64,000 nt of DNA from a virus. The position numbers and the translations under genes were made by a program. Location: positions 1 to 64,000 of the IMG/VR virus record IMGVR_UViG_3300011115_000575. One strand, 5' to 3'. The first letter of the stretch is position 1. Every line of letters starts with the position of its first letter. Below the pieces are notes generated by a model. The model was given only the letters and a program-made list of their open reading frames with translations. It was not told where the DNA came from and did not search any database. Below are positions 7,239 to 14,860 of this stretch, one piece after another.

Positions 7239-7424
7239 ATGAAATCAATTCAAATTATATCAGCGATAAGCTTTGTATCCCAAATGTTTGGATGCAGTTA
7301 CACTGATGACCAAAACTTGAAGTCAGACCTATTGTTAATCGGTATGGCTTGTTTATTTACATTAATGTATTCGTCTCATTTAGTTGGGATTCAAAATAAA
7401 AACAAAATTAAAAATGAAAAATAA
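7239..7424 (+). CDS. Small membrane protein, 61 aa
   Basis: The ATG at 7239 behind an A-rich leader is preferred over an upstream frame that overlaps the previous gene. There are two hydrophobic segments (residues about 3-17 and 31-49) and a lysine-rich tail. It looks like an inner-membrane protein of unknown role. Confidence 0.45.
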   Translation: MKSIQIISAISFVSQMFGCSYTDDQNLKSDLLLIGMACLFTLMYSSHLVGIQNKNKIKNEK

Positions 7425-7635
7425 AAAGCATATCATTGAGGCAATTGCGATTTGTATTGTGTTGTCTTGCGTTGTAATTATTTATGTAAACAAAGTATTT
7501 AAGCAGAAAGATAAACCCAATGTTTCTTTAAGTAAAGAGAGGTTTGGAATTGTTACAAGCGAGGATATTTATATTGATAATATGGAAAAAAATGCGAAGT
7601 ATACATCTCATGGAAGATTAATTACCAATGAATAA
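7414..7635 (+). CDS. Membrane-anchored small protein, 73 aa
   Basis: The ATG at 7414 overlaps the end of the preceding gene by 11 bases. A hydrophobic helix at residues about 6-25 follows a basic start (MKNKK), giving a signal-anchor pattern, and the rest is hydrophilic. The function is unknown. Confidence 0.45.
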   Translation: MKNKKHIIEAIAICIVLSCVVIIYVNKVFKQKDKPNVSLSKERFGIVTSEDIYIDNMEKNAKYTSHGRLITNE

Positions 7636-7643
7636 TAACTATT

Positions 7644-7877
7644 ATGGTAGATTTTAATTGGGATTTATTACAAACAAGTGATTACAAAGTAATTACAAGA
7701 GAGCGTCACGATATTATAATTGGGGGCATTAACATTAAAGCTAAAGATGGGCATCAGATTGTCGGTTGGATAGAAATAAGAGGTGCTTACGAGTCGTATG
7801 CTTGGGATTTAACAGGAAAATTATATGGGTGGCACGGAACTGACTACCCTTATGATTTATTTTTAACTAAAATTTAA
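7644..7877 (+). CDS. Hypothetical protein, 77 aa
   Basis: Not recognised. The product is Gly- and aromatic-rich with a beta-like pattern (IVGWIEIRG, YAWDLTGKLYGWHG). It lies 8 bases after the preceding stop in the same direction. Confidence 0.5.
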   Translation: MVDFNWDLLQTSDYKVITRERHDIIIGGINIKAKDGHQIVGWIEIRGAYESYAWDLTGKLYGWHGTDYPYDLFLTKI

Positions 7878-7889
7878 ACAAAAACTAAA

Positions 7890-8213
7890 ATGGAAATTAA
7901 ATTGCCAATAAAAAACATTCATATAACGGATAATATGACATTTGAGGACATTAAGAAAATATCTAAAATTCAGATATATGGTGATACTCATGATTTGTTA
8001 GTATATAAGCACGAGAATGAGTCAATGAGAAAAGAAACTATTTTTCATGGAGATATACATTCTGAATGGGATATAGATAAATCTATCTTTTTTGATGTAG
8101 AAATGGATGAGCTTGAAATAGTTGCAACTGCAATTTTAAAGCAAATAGAATTAATTAGGAGAAACTATTCGGAGCAGATTAAATTTCAAACAGATATGTG
8201 TAATTACGTTTAA
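7890..8213 (+). CDS. Hypothetical protein, 107 aa
   Basis: Not recognised. The soluble, acidic protein ends in a helical segment rich in Ile, Glu and Arg. It has an A-rich leader with no Shine-Dalgarno sequence and belongs to the run of small early genes. Confidence 0.55.
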   Translation: MEIKLPIKNIHITDNMTFEDIKKISKIQIYGDTHDLLVYKHENESMRKETIFHGDIHSEWDIDKSIFFDVEMDELEIVATAILKQIELIRRNYSEQIKFQTDMCNYV

Positions 8214-8252
8214 ACTAAAAGAATATAAACTTAACAAGCAAAAATAAATAAA

Positions 8253-8564
8253 ATGGAAGAGAATAAAAAAGTAATTGGAAGCGTTGTTTTAGAAAGTGGT
8301 AACATCAAGCACATATACGCAGTGCAGAGTAGCCATATCAATACCAAAATATTATCCGTAGCGAAAAAATATGAACAACCACATATGTATAGGGTGTCAT
8401 ATAAATTGGGTAAAAATTTAGAGGAAATTGAGGGGACATTTGTTAAAGCAACAAAAGATTTTAGGACATTGGTGTTTGGGAGTTTTGATGAAACTAAAAA
8501 AACTATTGGGATTCCTATTAGTAAAGTTGTTTCTTGTGAGAGAGTATATAATGTGAGAGATTAA
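8253..8564 (+). CDS. Hypothetical protein, 103 aa
   Basis: Not recognised. The Lys-rich, beta-like protein is the last gene before the promoter and structured RNA at 8576-8684, so it probably ends the upstream unit. Confidence 0.55.
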   Translation: MEENKKVIGSVVLESGNIKHIYAVQSSHINTKILSVAKKYEQPHMYRVSYKLGKNLEEIEGTFVKATKDFRTLVFGSFDETKKTIGIPISKVVSCERVYNVRD

Positions 8565-8575
8565 ATAAATAGTAT

Positions 8576-8583
8576 TATATTTG
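8576..8583 (+). promoter_or_regulatory. -7 promoter element TATATTTG
   Basis: TATATTTG followed by CGT is an exact match to the Bacteroidota -7 consensus TAnnTTTG. The same TTTGCGT extension occurs at 15306 and in the minus-strand element near 58670. No clear -33 TTTG lies at the usual distance. Initiation would be expected about 5 bases downstream. Confidence 0.6.
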
Positions 8584-8588
8584 CGTGT

Positions 8589-8684
8589 TGAGTTAGTTAT
8601 CTGATTGAGGGGTTAGATAACAAACTATAGGATTTAGTCCTATCCCCAAGATTCTTTCCCTCGAAGGTCTTGGGGTTTTTTTTT
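8589..8684 (+). ncRNA. Structured small RNA or attenuator leader, about 95 nt
   Basis: The stretch between a good -7 element and a strong terminator folds into three consecutive hairpins. Hairpin 1 is GTTATCT (8596-8602) / AGATAAC (8615-8621), extendable by one G-U and one A-U pair. Hairpin 2 is ATAGGA (8627-8632) / TCCTAT (8638-8643). Hairpin 3 is the terminator stem at 8644-8675. Loop 1 contains GAGGG (8607-8611), complementary to CCCTC (8658-8662) in the terminator loop, so a kissing interaction is possible. The stretch encodes no plausible peptide. It could be an independent small RNA or an attenuator leader for the replication genes starting at 8691. The exact 5' end is estimated. Confidence 0.6.
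8644..8684 (+). terminator. Strong rho-independent terminator
   Basis: A perfect 8-bp stem CCCCAAGA (8644-8651) / TCTTGGGG (8668-8675) is followed by nine T. It ends 6 bases before the ATG at 8691. Confidence 0.85.
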
Positions 8685-8690
8685 CGACAA

Positions 8691-8885
8691 ATGGATTTAG
8701 AATTAGAGTGTCATCTAGCAGTAGTCAGATTAAAGTTAATTAATTGTCAGATAGAACTACAAGAGTATGAGTTTGTTATGCAGTATGCTATGCCAGAAAT
8801 GGAATGTTTTGACAAATTATTATCCATTATAGAGAAGTTGATTTTAGATATAAAGTTTTTAGAAACCAAATTAAAAGAAGCATAA
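8691..8885 (+). CDS. Small helical protein, 64 aa
   Basis: The ATG at 8691 was chosen because upstream in-frame codons lie inside the terminator hairpin. The short, acidic, Leu/Glu-rich product looks alpha-helical and may form a coiled coil. Its stop lies immediately before the start of the replication initiator gene. The function is unknown. Confidence 0.5.
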   Translation: MDLELECHLAVVRLKLINCQIELQEYEFVMQYAMPEMECFDKLLSIIEKLILDIKFLETKLKEA

Positions 8886-9587
8886 ATGAGGTGGTACGCA
8901 GTCATCCCTAACGAGATTCTCTCGGATAAAGAGTTGTCTTCAAGCGAAAAATTATTGGTGGGAGTTTTGATTAGTTTATCTAATAAGACAGGGTATTGCT
9001 TTGCATCTAATCAATACATTTCAGATACATTAGGAATGTCAAATGTCTATGTAAGGTCTTTGATTAAGGAGTTAGAAAATAAGAAAATTATAGTTAGAGA
9101 AAATGTATCAAAAACCAATACTGAATTAGGTAGCAGAACGATACGTTTAGCGGATTTAAAGTTAATCAAGGAGGATTTACTTGTACAAGGGGGTGATGGT
9201 ATAGCATCAGGGGGGGTGATGCTCGGCAAGCAGGGGGGTGATGCTATAGAAGCACCATATAATAAAGTTAATAATAGAGTTAATAATAAAGTAAATATAA
9301 TATCCGATAGGTTTGAAGAATTTTGGGATGTTTACGGGAAAAAGGTGGGTAAGGAAAAAGCTAAATCTAAATGGCTAAAGCTAAAAGAATCTGATAAGGA
9401 TGCTTGCCTATTAGCAATTCCTAAATACAAAACAGCAAGACCCGATGTTCAATTTAGGAAAGACCCTGAAAGGTATCTTACTCATCGAGTATGGGAAGAT
9501 GAATTACCACAATCTAATTCAGTTCCTTTAACACAAGAAAATCAAACTAACACATCATACGAAATAACAATTCCAGAACAATGGTAA
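8886..9587 (+). CDS. Winged-helix replication initiator-like protein, 233 aa
   Basis: The N-terminal region (residues about 1-95) is a winged-helix domain of the kind found in phage replication proteins: LSSSEKLLVGVLISLSNK, then SNQYISDTLGMSNVYVRSLI as the helix-turn-helix. The C-terminal region has FWDVYGKKVGKEKAKSKW and RKDPERYLTHRVWEDE, a module common in phage initiator/helicase-loader proteins. It overlaps the DnaB-like helicase gene by 7 bases, which fits a role in helicase loading at the origin. Residues about 102-135 are a low-complexity linker whose DNA contains G-rich repeats and an AT-rich tract, a possible origin as in the lambda O gene. Confidence 0.7.
   Translation: MRWYAVIPNEILSDKELSSSEKLLVGVLISLSNKTGYCFASNQYISDTLGMSNVYVRSLIKELENKKIIVRENVSKTNTELGSRTIRLADLKLIKEDLLVQGGDGIASGGVMLGKQGGDAIEAPYNKVNNRVNNKVNIISDRFEEFWDVYGKKVGKEKAKSKWLKLKESDKDACLLAIPKYKTARPDVQFRKDPERYLTHRVWEDELPQSNSVPLTQENQTNTSYEITIPEQW
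9189..9306 (+). other. Candidate replication origin inside the initiator gene
   Basis: Three G-run/TGATG repeats with a 22-23 base period begin at 9189, 9210 and 9233; TGATG is at 9194, 9217 and 9239. The first has an inverted partner (TGATG-GTATAG-CATCA). An almost pure A/T tract with internal repeats of the TTAATAATA type follows at about 9256-9306. Iterons followed by an AT-rich unwinding element within the initiator gene is the lambda-type origin layout. The role is inferred from layout only. Confidence 0.5.
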
Positions 9588-11014
9588 AAAAATCATCCCA
9601 AATTATTGACACAATGCTTGAGCAAGACTTGATAGCCTACTTGCTTGAGAATTCTCATAGTATTAATGAAGTTTCGAAAGTTATAACATCTGAATCCTTT
9701 ACTGATCCATTGTTTAAGGCATCATTCTTTGCGATGGTTGACTTATCTTTAGATAAAGGTCTATTCACACGATTCGATGTATTTCGATTGCTTAAATCAA
9801 AGGAATCTGAATTAGGAATAAATTCTTCAAAGCTAATTTCGGTAATGCCTAATCGTTCTATCGATTCTATGCAAGTCGCATTTGCTTTAAAGGAGTTAGA
9901 GAATAAGAGAAGAATCTACGAGATGGCTGTTAGTCTTGTGTCGTGTATAGAAGATGGAGAAGAAGTTTCCACGATGACCACACTAATAGAGAATGGCTTA
10001 ACGGATATGATTGATGCCTCCGCATCTAAGGAAGTTTATGGTATCGACCAAATCTATGATGAAGTAATTGCAAAAATGGAAGCTTCTGCTGGAAGTGAGA
10101 AAACTTTTAGTGGCATCGACACCGGATCCCGAAAATTAAATTATGCGTTGGGCGGGTGGCAAGAAGGTATGTCAATCGTATCTGCAAGACCATCGATGGG
10201 TAAGACTATAGTTGGACTTGACTTTGCTAAAGCTTGTGCTAAATCGGGAAAGAAGTGTTTGTATCTATCTCTTGAGATGCCGAAGGAGTCGTTGATTTAC
10301 AGATACATTTCATCAGAAGCATTTGAATACAATTACTCTGACCTAAAGGCTAATCGGATTAAACCCGAAGATGTCGAGAATATTAAACGTTCAAAAGCAA
10401 GGGAGTTAAAGAATCTTCCTATTTACTTTTATGATTCCGATAACAGGGATGTCAATTACTTATCAATGATGATGACTGCCGAAGTTCGCAAGAATGGAAT
10501 TGATATGATTGTAATTGATTATTTACAGCTTATGGGGGATAACCAAGTTAAAGGGCAAGATGATTTTACTCAAGTATCTAAAGTAAGTAATAAGATTCAG
10601 AAGCTAACAAGGAAGTTAGGCATCCCAATCATTTGTTTATCGCAGTTGTCAAGGTCGGTTGAGTCAAGGGCTAATCGCCAGCCTATGCTATCAGATTTGC
10701 GGTCATCGGGCAATATTGAACAAGATGCTATCGTTGTAATTGGATTATATCGTGATGATTATTACAAGTATGTTGACGCAAAATCTAATAACCAACCCGT
10801 TGCCCCTATGGATAATACGTTGAAGTTTATTATTCTAAAGAATAGGGATGGCGAAGTCGGAGATGTAAACAGATTTGTTGATGTTAAAACTAATCGAGTT
10901 GCTGATAGTGAAGAAGAACTCTTTCAGTTTACAAAGCCAGAAATATTATATCAGAATTCTGTATTAAATATTATGCCAAATGATTTTTCAAACGAAACAA
11001 TAGCCCCATTCTAA
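9581..11014 (+). CDS. Replicative DNA helicase, DnaB family, 477 aa
   Basis: The protein has the DnaB/RecA-type helicase core: Walker A SARPSMGKT (residues 201-209, Lys208), LYLSLEMPKE, the Walker B-type MIVIDYLQLM, the CLSQLSRSVESR motif and the SDLRSSGNIEQDA arginine-finger region. The N-terminal helical domain (about 1-110) and linker are also present, so the gene looks complete at normal DnaB length. It would unwind DNA at the replication fork as a hexamer. The start overlaps the initiator gene by 7 bases. One copy of CCGGATCCC lies in its codons for T-G-S-R at 10122-10130. No primase or DNA polymerase gene was recognised in the window. Confidence 0.92.
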   Translation: MVKKSSQIIDTMLEQDLIAYLLENSHSINEVSKVITSESFTDPLFKASFFAMVDLSLDKGLFTRFDVFRLLKSKESELGINSSKLISVMPNRSIDSMQVAFALKELENKRRIYEMAVSLVSCIEDGEEVSTMTTLIENGLTDMIDASASKEVYGIDQIYDEVIAKMEASAGSEKTFSGIDTGSRKLNYALGGWQEGMSIVSARPSMGKTIVGLDFAKACAKSGKKCLYLSLEMPKESLIYRYISSEAFEYNYSDLKANRIKPEDVENIKRSKARELKNLPIYFYDSDNRDVNYLSMMMTAEVRKNGIDMIVIDYLQLMGDNQVKGQDDFTQVSKVSNKIQKLTRKLGIPIICLSQLSRSVESRANRQPMLSDLRSSGNIEQDAIVVIGLYRDDYYKYVDAKSNNQPVAPMDNTLKFIILKNRDGEVGDVNRFVDVKTNRVADSEEELFQFTKPEILYQNSVLNIMPNDFSNETIAPF

Positions 11015-11015
11015 T

Positions 11016-11222
11016 ATGACACCTAAAGAAAAAGCAGAAGAAATTTATGATAAATGCCTAAATAAAATACAAGGATTAGAAGGCATAGTATGGTGGGAAT
11101 CTGCCAAACAATGTGCATTAATTACAGTAGATGAGATATTAAATAATGATTATCCTCCATTTGAGTTTGAATCTGATTTTATGTACTGGAATGAAGTTAA
11201 ACAAGAATTAGAAAAGCTATGA
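11016..11222 (+). CDS. Hypothetical protein, 68 aa
   Basis: Not recognised. The acidic helical protein starts 1 base after the helicase stop, so it is probably co-translated. Its composition (KAEEIYDKCLNKIQG, ALITVDEILNN) resembles many small phage proteins of unknown function. Confidence 0.55.
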   Translation: MTPKEKAEEIYDKCLNKIQGLEGIVWWESAKQCALITVDEILNNDYPPFEFESDFMYWNEVKQELEKL

Positions 11223-11371
11223 GCATACTAAAGAAAATGAAAAAGAAATGGTATGCTTTAAACTCGCATCGAATAGATGAGATAAAAGACCAAAAGGCGG
11301 GAGAAGAATTAATGAGAATTGTTAAAGAATTAGACAACCATATAAAACAAAAATCAAATGAAAAAATATAG
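11219..11371 (+). CDS. Small basic hypothetical protein, 50 aa
   Basis: The start overlaps the preceding stop (ATGA at 11219) and the end overlaps the next gene by 14 bases. The product has a lysine-rich N-terminus (LKKMKKKWYALN) and a helical remainder. The close packing supports it being real. Confidence 0.5.
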   Translation: MSILKKMKKKWYALNSHRIDEIKDQKAGEELMRIVKELDNHIKQKSNEKI

Positions 11372-11618
11372 AATAATAGAAATTAAAGAGCCAGATATTA
11401 TAAAAGTTTCTGAAATAGGTTGTTTGCCTTATATGCGTCAAATAGGCTACAGAGTGCAGTATAAAATTGAAGAGTTAAAAGAAATAAAACTTTTTCCTTG
11501 GGGTAAAAGAAAAGAATGGGTTGATATTGGAAACTATTATGAAAAAATAGAACACGCTGAATTTGATATTAAATTTTTTCAAACAGAATCAGTTAAAACT
11601 ATAATAAAAGAATACTAA
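11358..11618 (+). CDS. Hypothetical protein, 86 aa
   Basis: Not recognised. The basic protein has beta-like Ile-rich segments. The phrase YRVQYKIEELKEIKLFPWGKRKEW suggests a mixed alpha/beta fold. Its stop overlaps the next start by 1 base. Confidence 0.5.
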   Translation: MKKYRIIEIKEPDIIKVSEIGCLPYMRQIGYRVQYKIEELKEIKLFPWGKRKEWVDIGNYYEKIEHAEFDIKFFQTESVKTIIKEY

Positions 11619-11869
11619 TGGCAAATAAAAAAACAGCATTACAACGAGCAATACTCGTATTAAAGAAAAGACAATGGCTTTATGAAGGTGTTGATGATGA
11701 GATGGCTTCGGTAATAGAGGAATGCATTTTGGGTATCGAGAACTATCTTGATGTAGAACAAAAGCAGATTATAAAGGCATACAAAGATGGCATTGAAGAT
11801 ATGGCAATAGGTCAATACTATAAACCAAAACATTATTTTGAAAATAACTTTAAACAACAAGACAAATGA
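11618..11869 (+). CDS. Hypothetical helical protein, 83 aa
   Basis: Not recognised. Mostly helical, with an ALQRAILVLKKRQWLYEG stretch near the N-terminus and an acidic middle. It overlaps both neighbours by 1-4 bases, consistent with translational coupling. Confidence 0.5.
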   Translation: MANKKTALQRAILVLKKRQWLYEGVDDEMASVIEECILGIENYLDVEQKQIIKAYKDGIEDMAIGQYYKPKHYFENNFKQQDK

Positions 11870-12069
11870 GAACAATAACTAAATCTGTAATTAATTTATC
11901 TGAAATACCAAAAGAATTACAAAACAATGAGCTATTGCTTGGACACAAGAAATACACTTTGATTGAATTTCATATCGATGATTCAGAGAATGATTTATTG
12001 ACATTATGGTTACTTAATAGCTATCCAACATTAAAACGTAAGATTAGTTTTTTTATTTATATAGATTAA
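11866..12069 (+). CDS. Hypothetical protein, 67 aa
   Basis: Not recognised. The start overlaps the previous stop (ATGA). The product has a short amphipathic start and a hydrophobic C-terminus (KISFFIYID). Function unknown. Confidence 0.45.
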   Translation: MRTITKSVINLSEIPKELQNNELLLGHKKYTLIEFHIDDSENDLLTLWLLNSYPTLKRKISFFIYID

Positions 12070-12081
12070 ACAACAAGACAA

Positions 12082-12855
12082 ATGAATGTATACAAAGAGT
12101 TAGCCAAATTTAAAGGCATCAAGTATTATGATGAGCCACATAAGTATTTTATAGGCGAGCAAGAACTTACATCAGGAACTGCATTCATTGGAGGGTTTAA
12201 AGAGAAGTTTGATTCTGAAGGTCAGTCAGTTAAGTCAGCCAAGAAGAAAGGTGTATCCGTAGAGGAAATACTTGCAGATTGGGACTTTAAAGGAGATTTT
12301 TCTAGAACTAAAGGAACTCTTTTGCATAACTATGCAGAGAATTATTGGCAAAATAAAGTGTTGCCACTTGACTACACTATTTATGATGAAAAGTTTGGCG
12401 AAGGCTTAATGAAAGAGAGGCTTGAGGAATGCATTAGAATGTTTCATAATTTTTATAATGAATCTAATTCAGCATTAATCCCTATTGCACTAGAGCTTGT
12501 GATTGGAGACGCAGAACTTGGAGTGGGAGGAATGGTTGATGGATTATTTTGGAATCAAAAGCACGGAGAGTTACAGATTTGGGATTATAAGACTAATAAA
12601 GAAATAGCTGAATACTCCAAGTATAAAAAGAGAATGAAGATACCAATCAATTTTCTTCACGATTGCGAGCTTGAAGGGTATTCAATTCAGTTAAATCTAT
12701 ATAAGTATATCATAGAAAGAAATACAAACTTAAAAATCGGCAAATGCTACCTTGTGCATATCCACGAAGAACAAGAGAAGTATAATGTAATCGAGTGTAA
12801 AGAGTACCAACATATTATTCAATTATTATTTGACTATAAAACCAAACAAAAATGA
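12082..12855 (+). CDS. RecB-like PD-(D/E)XK nuclease, 257 aa
   Basis: The protein matches phage RecB/Cas4-type nucleases. It has GTLLHNYAE (helix with motif I His), then LELVIGD with Glu138, GGMVDGLF with Asp153, the WDYKTNK motif with Asp168 and Lys170, and the downstream YSIQLNLYKYIIE helix. These make up the metal-binding site of the fold. Such enzymes process DNA ends in recombination or replication. It lies among the replication genes, and a Cys cluster for an Fe-S site is not visible. The next gene overlaps its end by 4 bases. Confidence 0.75.
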   Translation: MNVYKELAKFKGIKYYDEPHKYFIGEQELTSGTAFIGGFKEKFDSEGQSVKSAKKKGVSVEEILADWDFKGDFSRTKGTLLHNYAENYWQNKVLPLDYTIYDEKFGEGLMKERLEECIRMFHNFYNESNSALIPIALELVIGDAELGVGGMVDGLFWNQKHGELQIWDYKTNKEIAEYSKYKKRMKIPINFLHDCELEGYSIQLNLYKYIIERNTNLKIGKCYLVHIHEEQEKYNVIECKEYQHIIQLLFDYKTKQK

Positions 12856-13139
12856 AAAAAATAATAGATCCCGTTGAAGATATAGTATCTGAAGCAGAAA
12901 TTTCGGTTAGAGAAGCTTACCAAAGAGGATGGAATGATGGATATTCTGAATCTGGAGTAGTGCAAGATAAATTATCTGACCCACGCATTATATTAAAAGA
13001 TTTTATCGTATTTATTAAAGGATTTAAGTTAGTTATATATGATAATGAAAAGTTTTTTTCTAATGGAGAACACGCTGTAACAGATGATTCTATTATATCT
13101 AATTTTTTATTACGATTTGACTATTACGATGAAGAATAA
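12852..13139 (+). CDS. Hypothetical protein, 95 aa
   Basis: Not recognised. The start overlaps the nuclease stop (ATGA). The N-terminal half is helical and acidic (EDIVSEAEISVREAYQRGWNDGY); the C-terminal half is Phe/Asp-rich. Confidence 0.5.
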   Translation: MKKIIDPVEDIVSEAEISVREAYQRGWNDGYSESGVVQDKLSDPRIILKDFIVFIKGFKLVIYDNEKFFSNGEHAVTDDSIISNFLLRFDYYDEE

Positions 13140-13155
13140 TAAACCAAATTATAAA

Positions 13156-13365
13156 ATGATAACTAACAAAACAAAGTTAAGCCTGATAAATGATGGCACA
13201 ACGATTTCGGTTGAGTTTGACAATATTGACGTAGATTTAGACCAATATTTCCAAGCTTTCAAGACTCTATTAGTAGGAGCAACTTTTTCAGAAAAGCAAT
13301 TTGATCATTGGATTATTGATGAGGCAGAATTATTGAGCGACAACGAGGATAATAATGAGCGATAA
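13156..13365 (+). CDS. Hypothetical protein, 69 aa
   Basis: The start at 13156 follows the phage's usual A-rich leader. Upstream in-frame ATGs (13129, 13084) would overlap the preceding gene more deeply. The product is acidic with a Gly/Ser-poor beta-like N-terminus and a DNEDNNER tail. Function unknown. Confidence 0.45.
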   Translation: MITNKTKLSLINDGTTISVEFDNIDVDLDQYFQAFKTLLVGATFSEKQFDHWIIDEAELLSDNEDNNER

Positions 13366-13489
13366 AGTTAAATATGTTTTACAAAACGATGCCTATTTGT
13401 GTAACACGTTTTATGTTATTTGTGGTAAAAATCCATCATTAAATGAGAAAATGTCATATAATGAGGGTAAAATTCAACAAATAGTGTAA
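13355..13489 (+). CDS. Small hypothetical protein, 44 aa
   Basis: A short frame overlapping the end of the previous gene by 11 bases. The product contains two Cys residues (YLCNTFYVICG). It is supported mainly by the tight overlap. No further gene follows until 13582. Confidence 0.35.
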   Translation: MSDKVKYVLQNDAYLCNTFYVICGKNPSLNEKMSYNEGKIQQIV

Positions 13490-13581
13490 CAAAGTTAGGG
13501 CATAATTGTTACAGATTTTGGTATTAACCCTACATATATTGGACAAAAAGTAAAGCTACAGCTTGACAAAACAAAAATCAA

Positions 13582-13809
13582 ATGACAAAGAAAATTAAAT
13601 TAATGCATTACCGAAAAGGTAAAAACGTAGCACGGGTAGATTACAATAACTTAAAAGTTGAATTTTTCGAAGAAAATAACTATCATTACAGATTGTTAGG
13701 AAGCAATACAGATAGAATAGAATCTAATCTAATGTATAATGATTGGAAAAAAATATATCCGAAAGAGTTTGATTCATTAAAAGATAAAATTAATCTCAAT
13801 ATCCAATGA
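13582..13809 (+). CDS. Hypothetical basic protein, 75 aa
   Basis: Not recognised. The protein is basic, with Lys-rich N- and C-termini and an Asn/Tyr-rich middle. It starts after a 92-base gap that contains no convincing promoter. The next gene overlaps its stop by 4 bases. Confidence 0.5.
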   Translation: MTKKIKLMHYRKGKNVARVDYNNLKVEFFEENNYHYRLLGSNTDRIESNLMYNDWKKIYPKEFDSLKDKINLNIQ

Positions 13810-14078
13810 TAATTAAAGAAGGATTAGACTTAAAATGTTTTATTCAAAACAATACCACATCAACTCTAAATGAATTATCTATAGGATATGAATTAGGGTC
13901 TTGTGATTTAGCAATAACTACATTTTATAAAATAGATGTAATATCCCCGCTTCCTGATCCGTACGATTCTTCAAAAGAATATACAGAAATTCATTCTGGA
14001 GGTATGGTTTTTATATGTGAATTAAATTATTTACAAGTTAAAAATCTTATCAAAAATGTTTCATCATTATCGGTATAA
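13806..14078 (+). CDS. Hypothetical protein, 90 aa
   Basis: Not recognised. The predicted fold is beta-rich (STLNELSIGYELGSCDLAI). The start is an ATGA overlap with the preceding stop and the end overlaps the next gene by 23 bases. Confidence 0.45.
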   Translation: MIIKEGLDLKCFIQNNTTSTLNELSIGYELGSCDLAITTFYKIDVISPLPDPYDSSKEYTEIHSGGMVFICELNYLQVKNLIKNVSSLSV

Positions 14079-14238
14079 AAACATAAAGGGGTACGAGATA
14101 ATATTATTTGGTCACATAATTCGTGCAGAAAAATATTATAAGTATGCCCCATATGAATTAGTAACAAATGAAATAAAGCATATTTATTTTAACGGATATT
14201 ATATCTACGCAGTTAAATTATGGAGGAAGAGAAAATAG
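14056..14238 (+). CDS. Small basic Tyr-rich protein, 60 aa
   Basis: Not recognised. Very rich in Tyr, His and Lys (FHHYRYKNIKGYEI, EKYYKYAPYEL), ending in WRKRK. It overlaps both neighbours by about 20 bases, so the exact start is uncertain. Confidence 0.4.
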   Translation: MFHHYRYKNIKGYEIILFGHIIRAEKYYKYAPYELVTNEIKHIYFNGYYIYAVKLWRKRK

Positions 14239-14450
14239 ATTACTATAAAATTGCTATCGATTGGGGCAAGAACTATCTCTTAAATAACACAGAATCAAAG
14301 TCATTCAAATACAAAGTAGCAGAAACTATCTTAGATGATATTCATTTTGTTTCCACTAATGTATTTAGATTAGAAAATAGTAATTTAAGAGAGAGGCAAG
14401 CTTCATATCGAAGAATAAGGGAATTTAAAAGATTCCTTGAGAATAAGTAA
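14220..14450 (+). CDS. Hypothetical protein, 76 aa
   Basis: Not recognised. The helical, charged protein has an Arg-rich C-terminal region (LRERQASYRRIREFKRFLENK). It is the last gene of this unit; the promoter at 14459-14489 follows directly. Confidence 0.5.
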   Translation: MEEEKIDYYKIAIDWGKNYLLNNTESKSFKYKVAETILDDIHFVSTNVFRLENSNLRERQASYRRIREFKRFLENK

Positions 14451-14458
14451 AACTTATG

Positions 14459-14489
14459 TTGTTAAATTAATTGTTTTATATTATATTTG
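14459..14489 (+). promoter_or_regulatory. Promoter TTG-N20-TATATTTG
   Basis: TTG (14459-14461), a 20-base spacer and TATATTTG (14482-14489) fit the Bacteroidota consensus. The start is expected about 12-14 bases before the ATG at 14507. This also decides that start over an in-frame upstream codon at 14471. Confidence 0.7.
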
Positions 14490-14506
14490 TCAAAACCAAA
14501 CATAAA

Positions 14507-14860
14507 ATGAGGAGATTATTAACAGACAACGAAATTCGTAATATGGTATGCTATTATGCTAAATGCCAATCGTTGAGAGATTTTATAGATGAGAAAGTTG
14601 TCCCTTCTCAATTCCATTATCAAAAAGTTAAGCAGTACACCAACCTTCTTATAGGAGAACTTGAAACGCAAGTCGATGTCGTTATGAAAGCTAACGGAGG
14701 CGAGGCTCAAGGGGATGTATTAGACCAATTTGTTAACGCATCTATTCAGTCTGACTATTTATTTGATGTAGCATTGAAGCTTGAAGGGATAGAGTATGAT
14801 AAAAAAATAGAGTGTGCAAAAAAAATATCAGATATACTTAAAGAATATGGAATCGAATAA
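14507..14860 (+). CDS. Hypothetical protein, 117 aa
   Basis: Not recognised. The ATG at 14507 was chosen because the promoter's expected start point lies downstream of the earlier in-frame codon. The product is mostly helical (LTDNEIRNMVCYYAKCQSL and a Lys/Glu-rich C-terminus). It overlaps the next gene by 14 bases. Confidence 0.55.
   Translation: MRRLLTDNEIRNMVCYYAKCQSLRDFIDEKVVPSQFHYQKVKQYTNLLIGELETQVDVVMKANGGEAQGDVLDQFVNASIQSDYLFDVALKLEGIEYDKKIECAKKISDILKEYGIE

Noticed and set aside
14471-14506. Longer N-terminus for the gene at 14507
   Set aside because: The promoter's -7 element lies at 14482-14489, so the transcript would start after this upstream codon.
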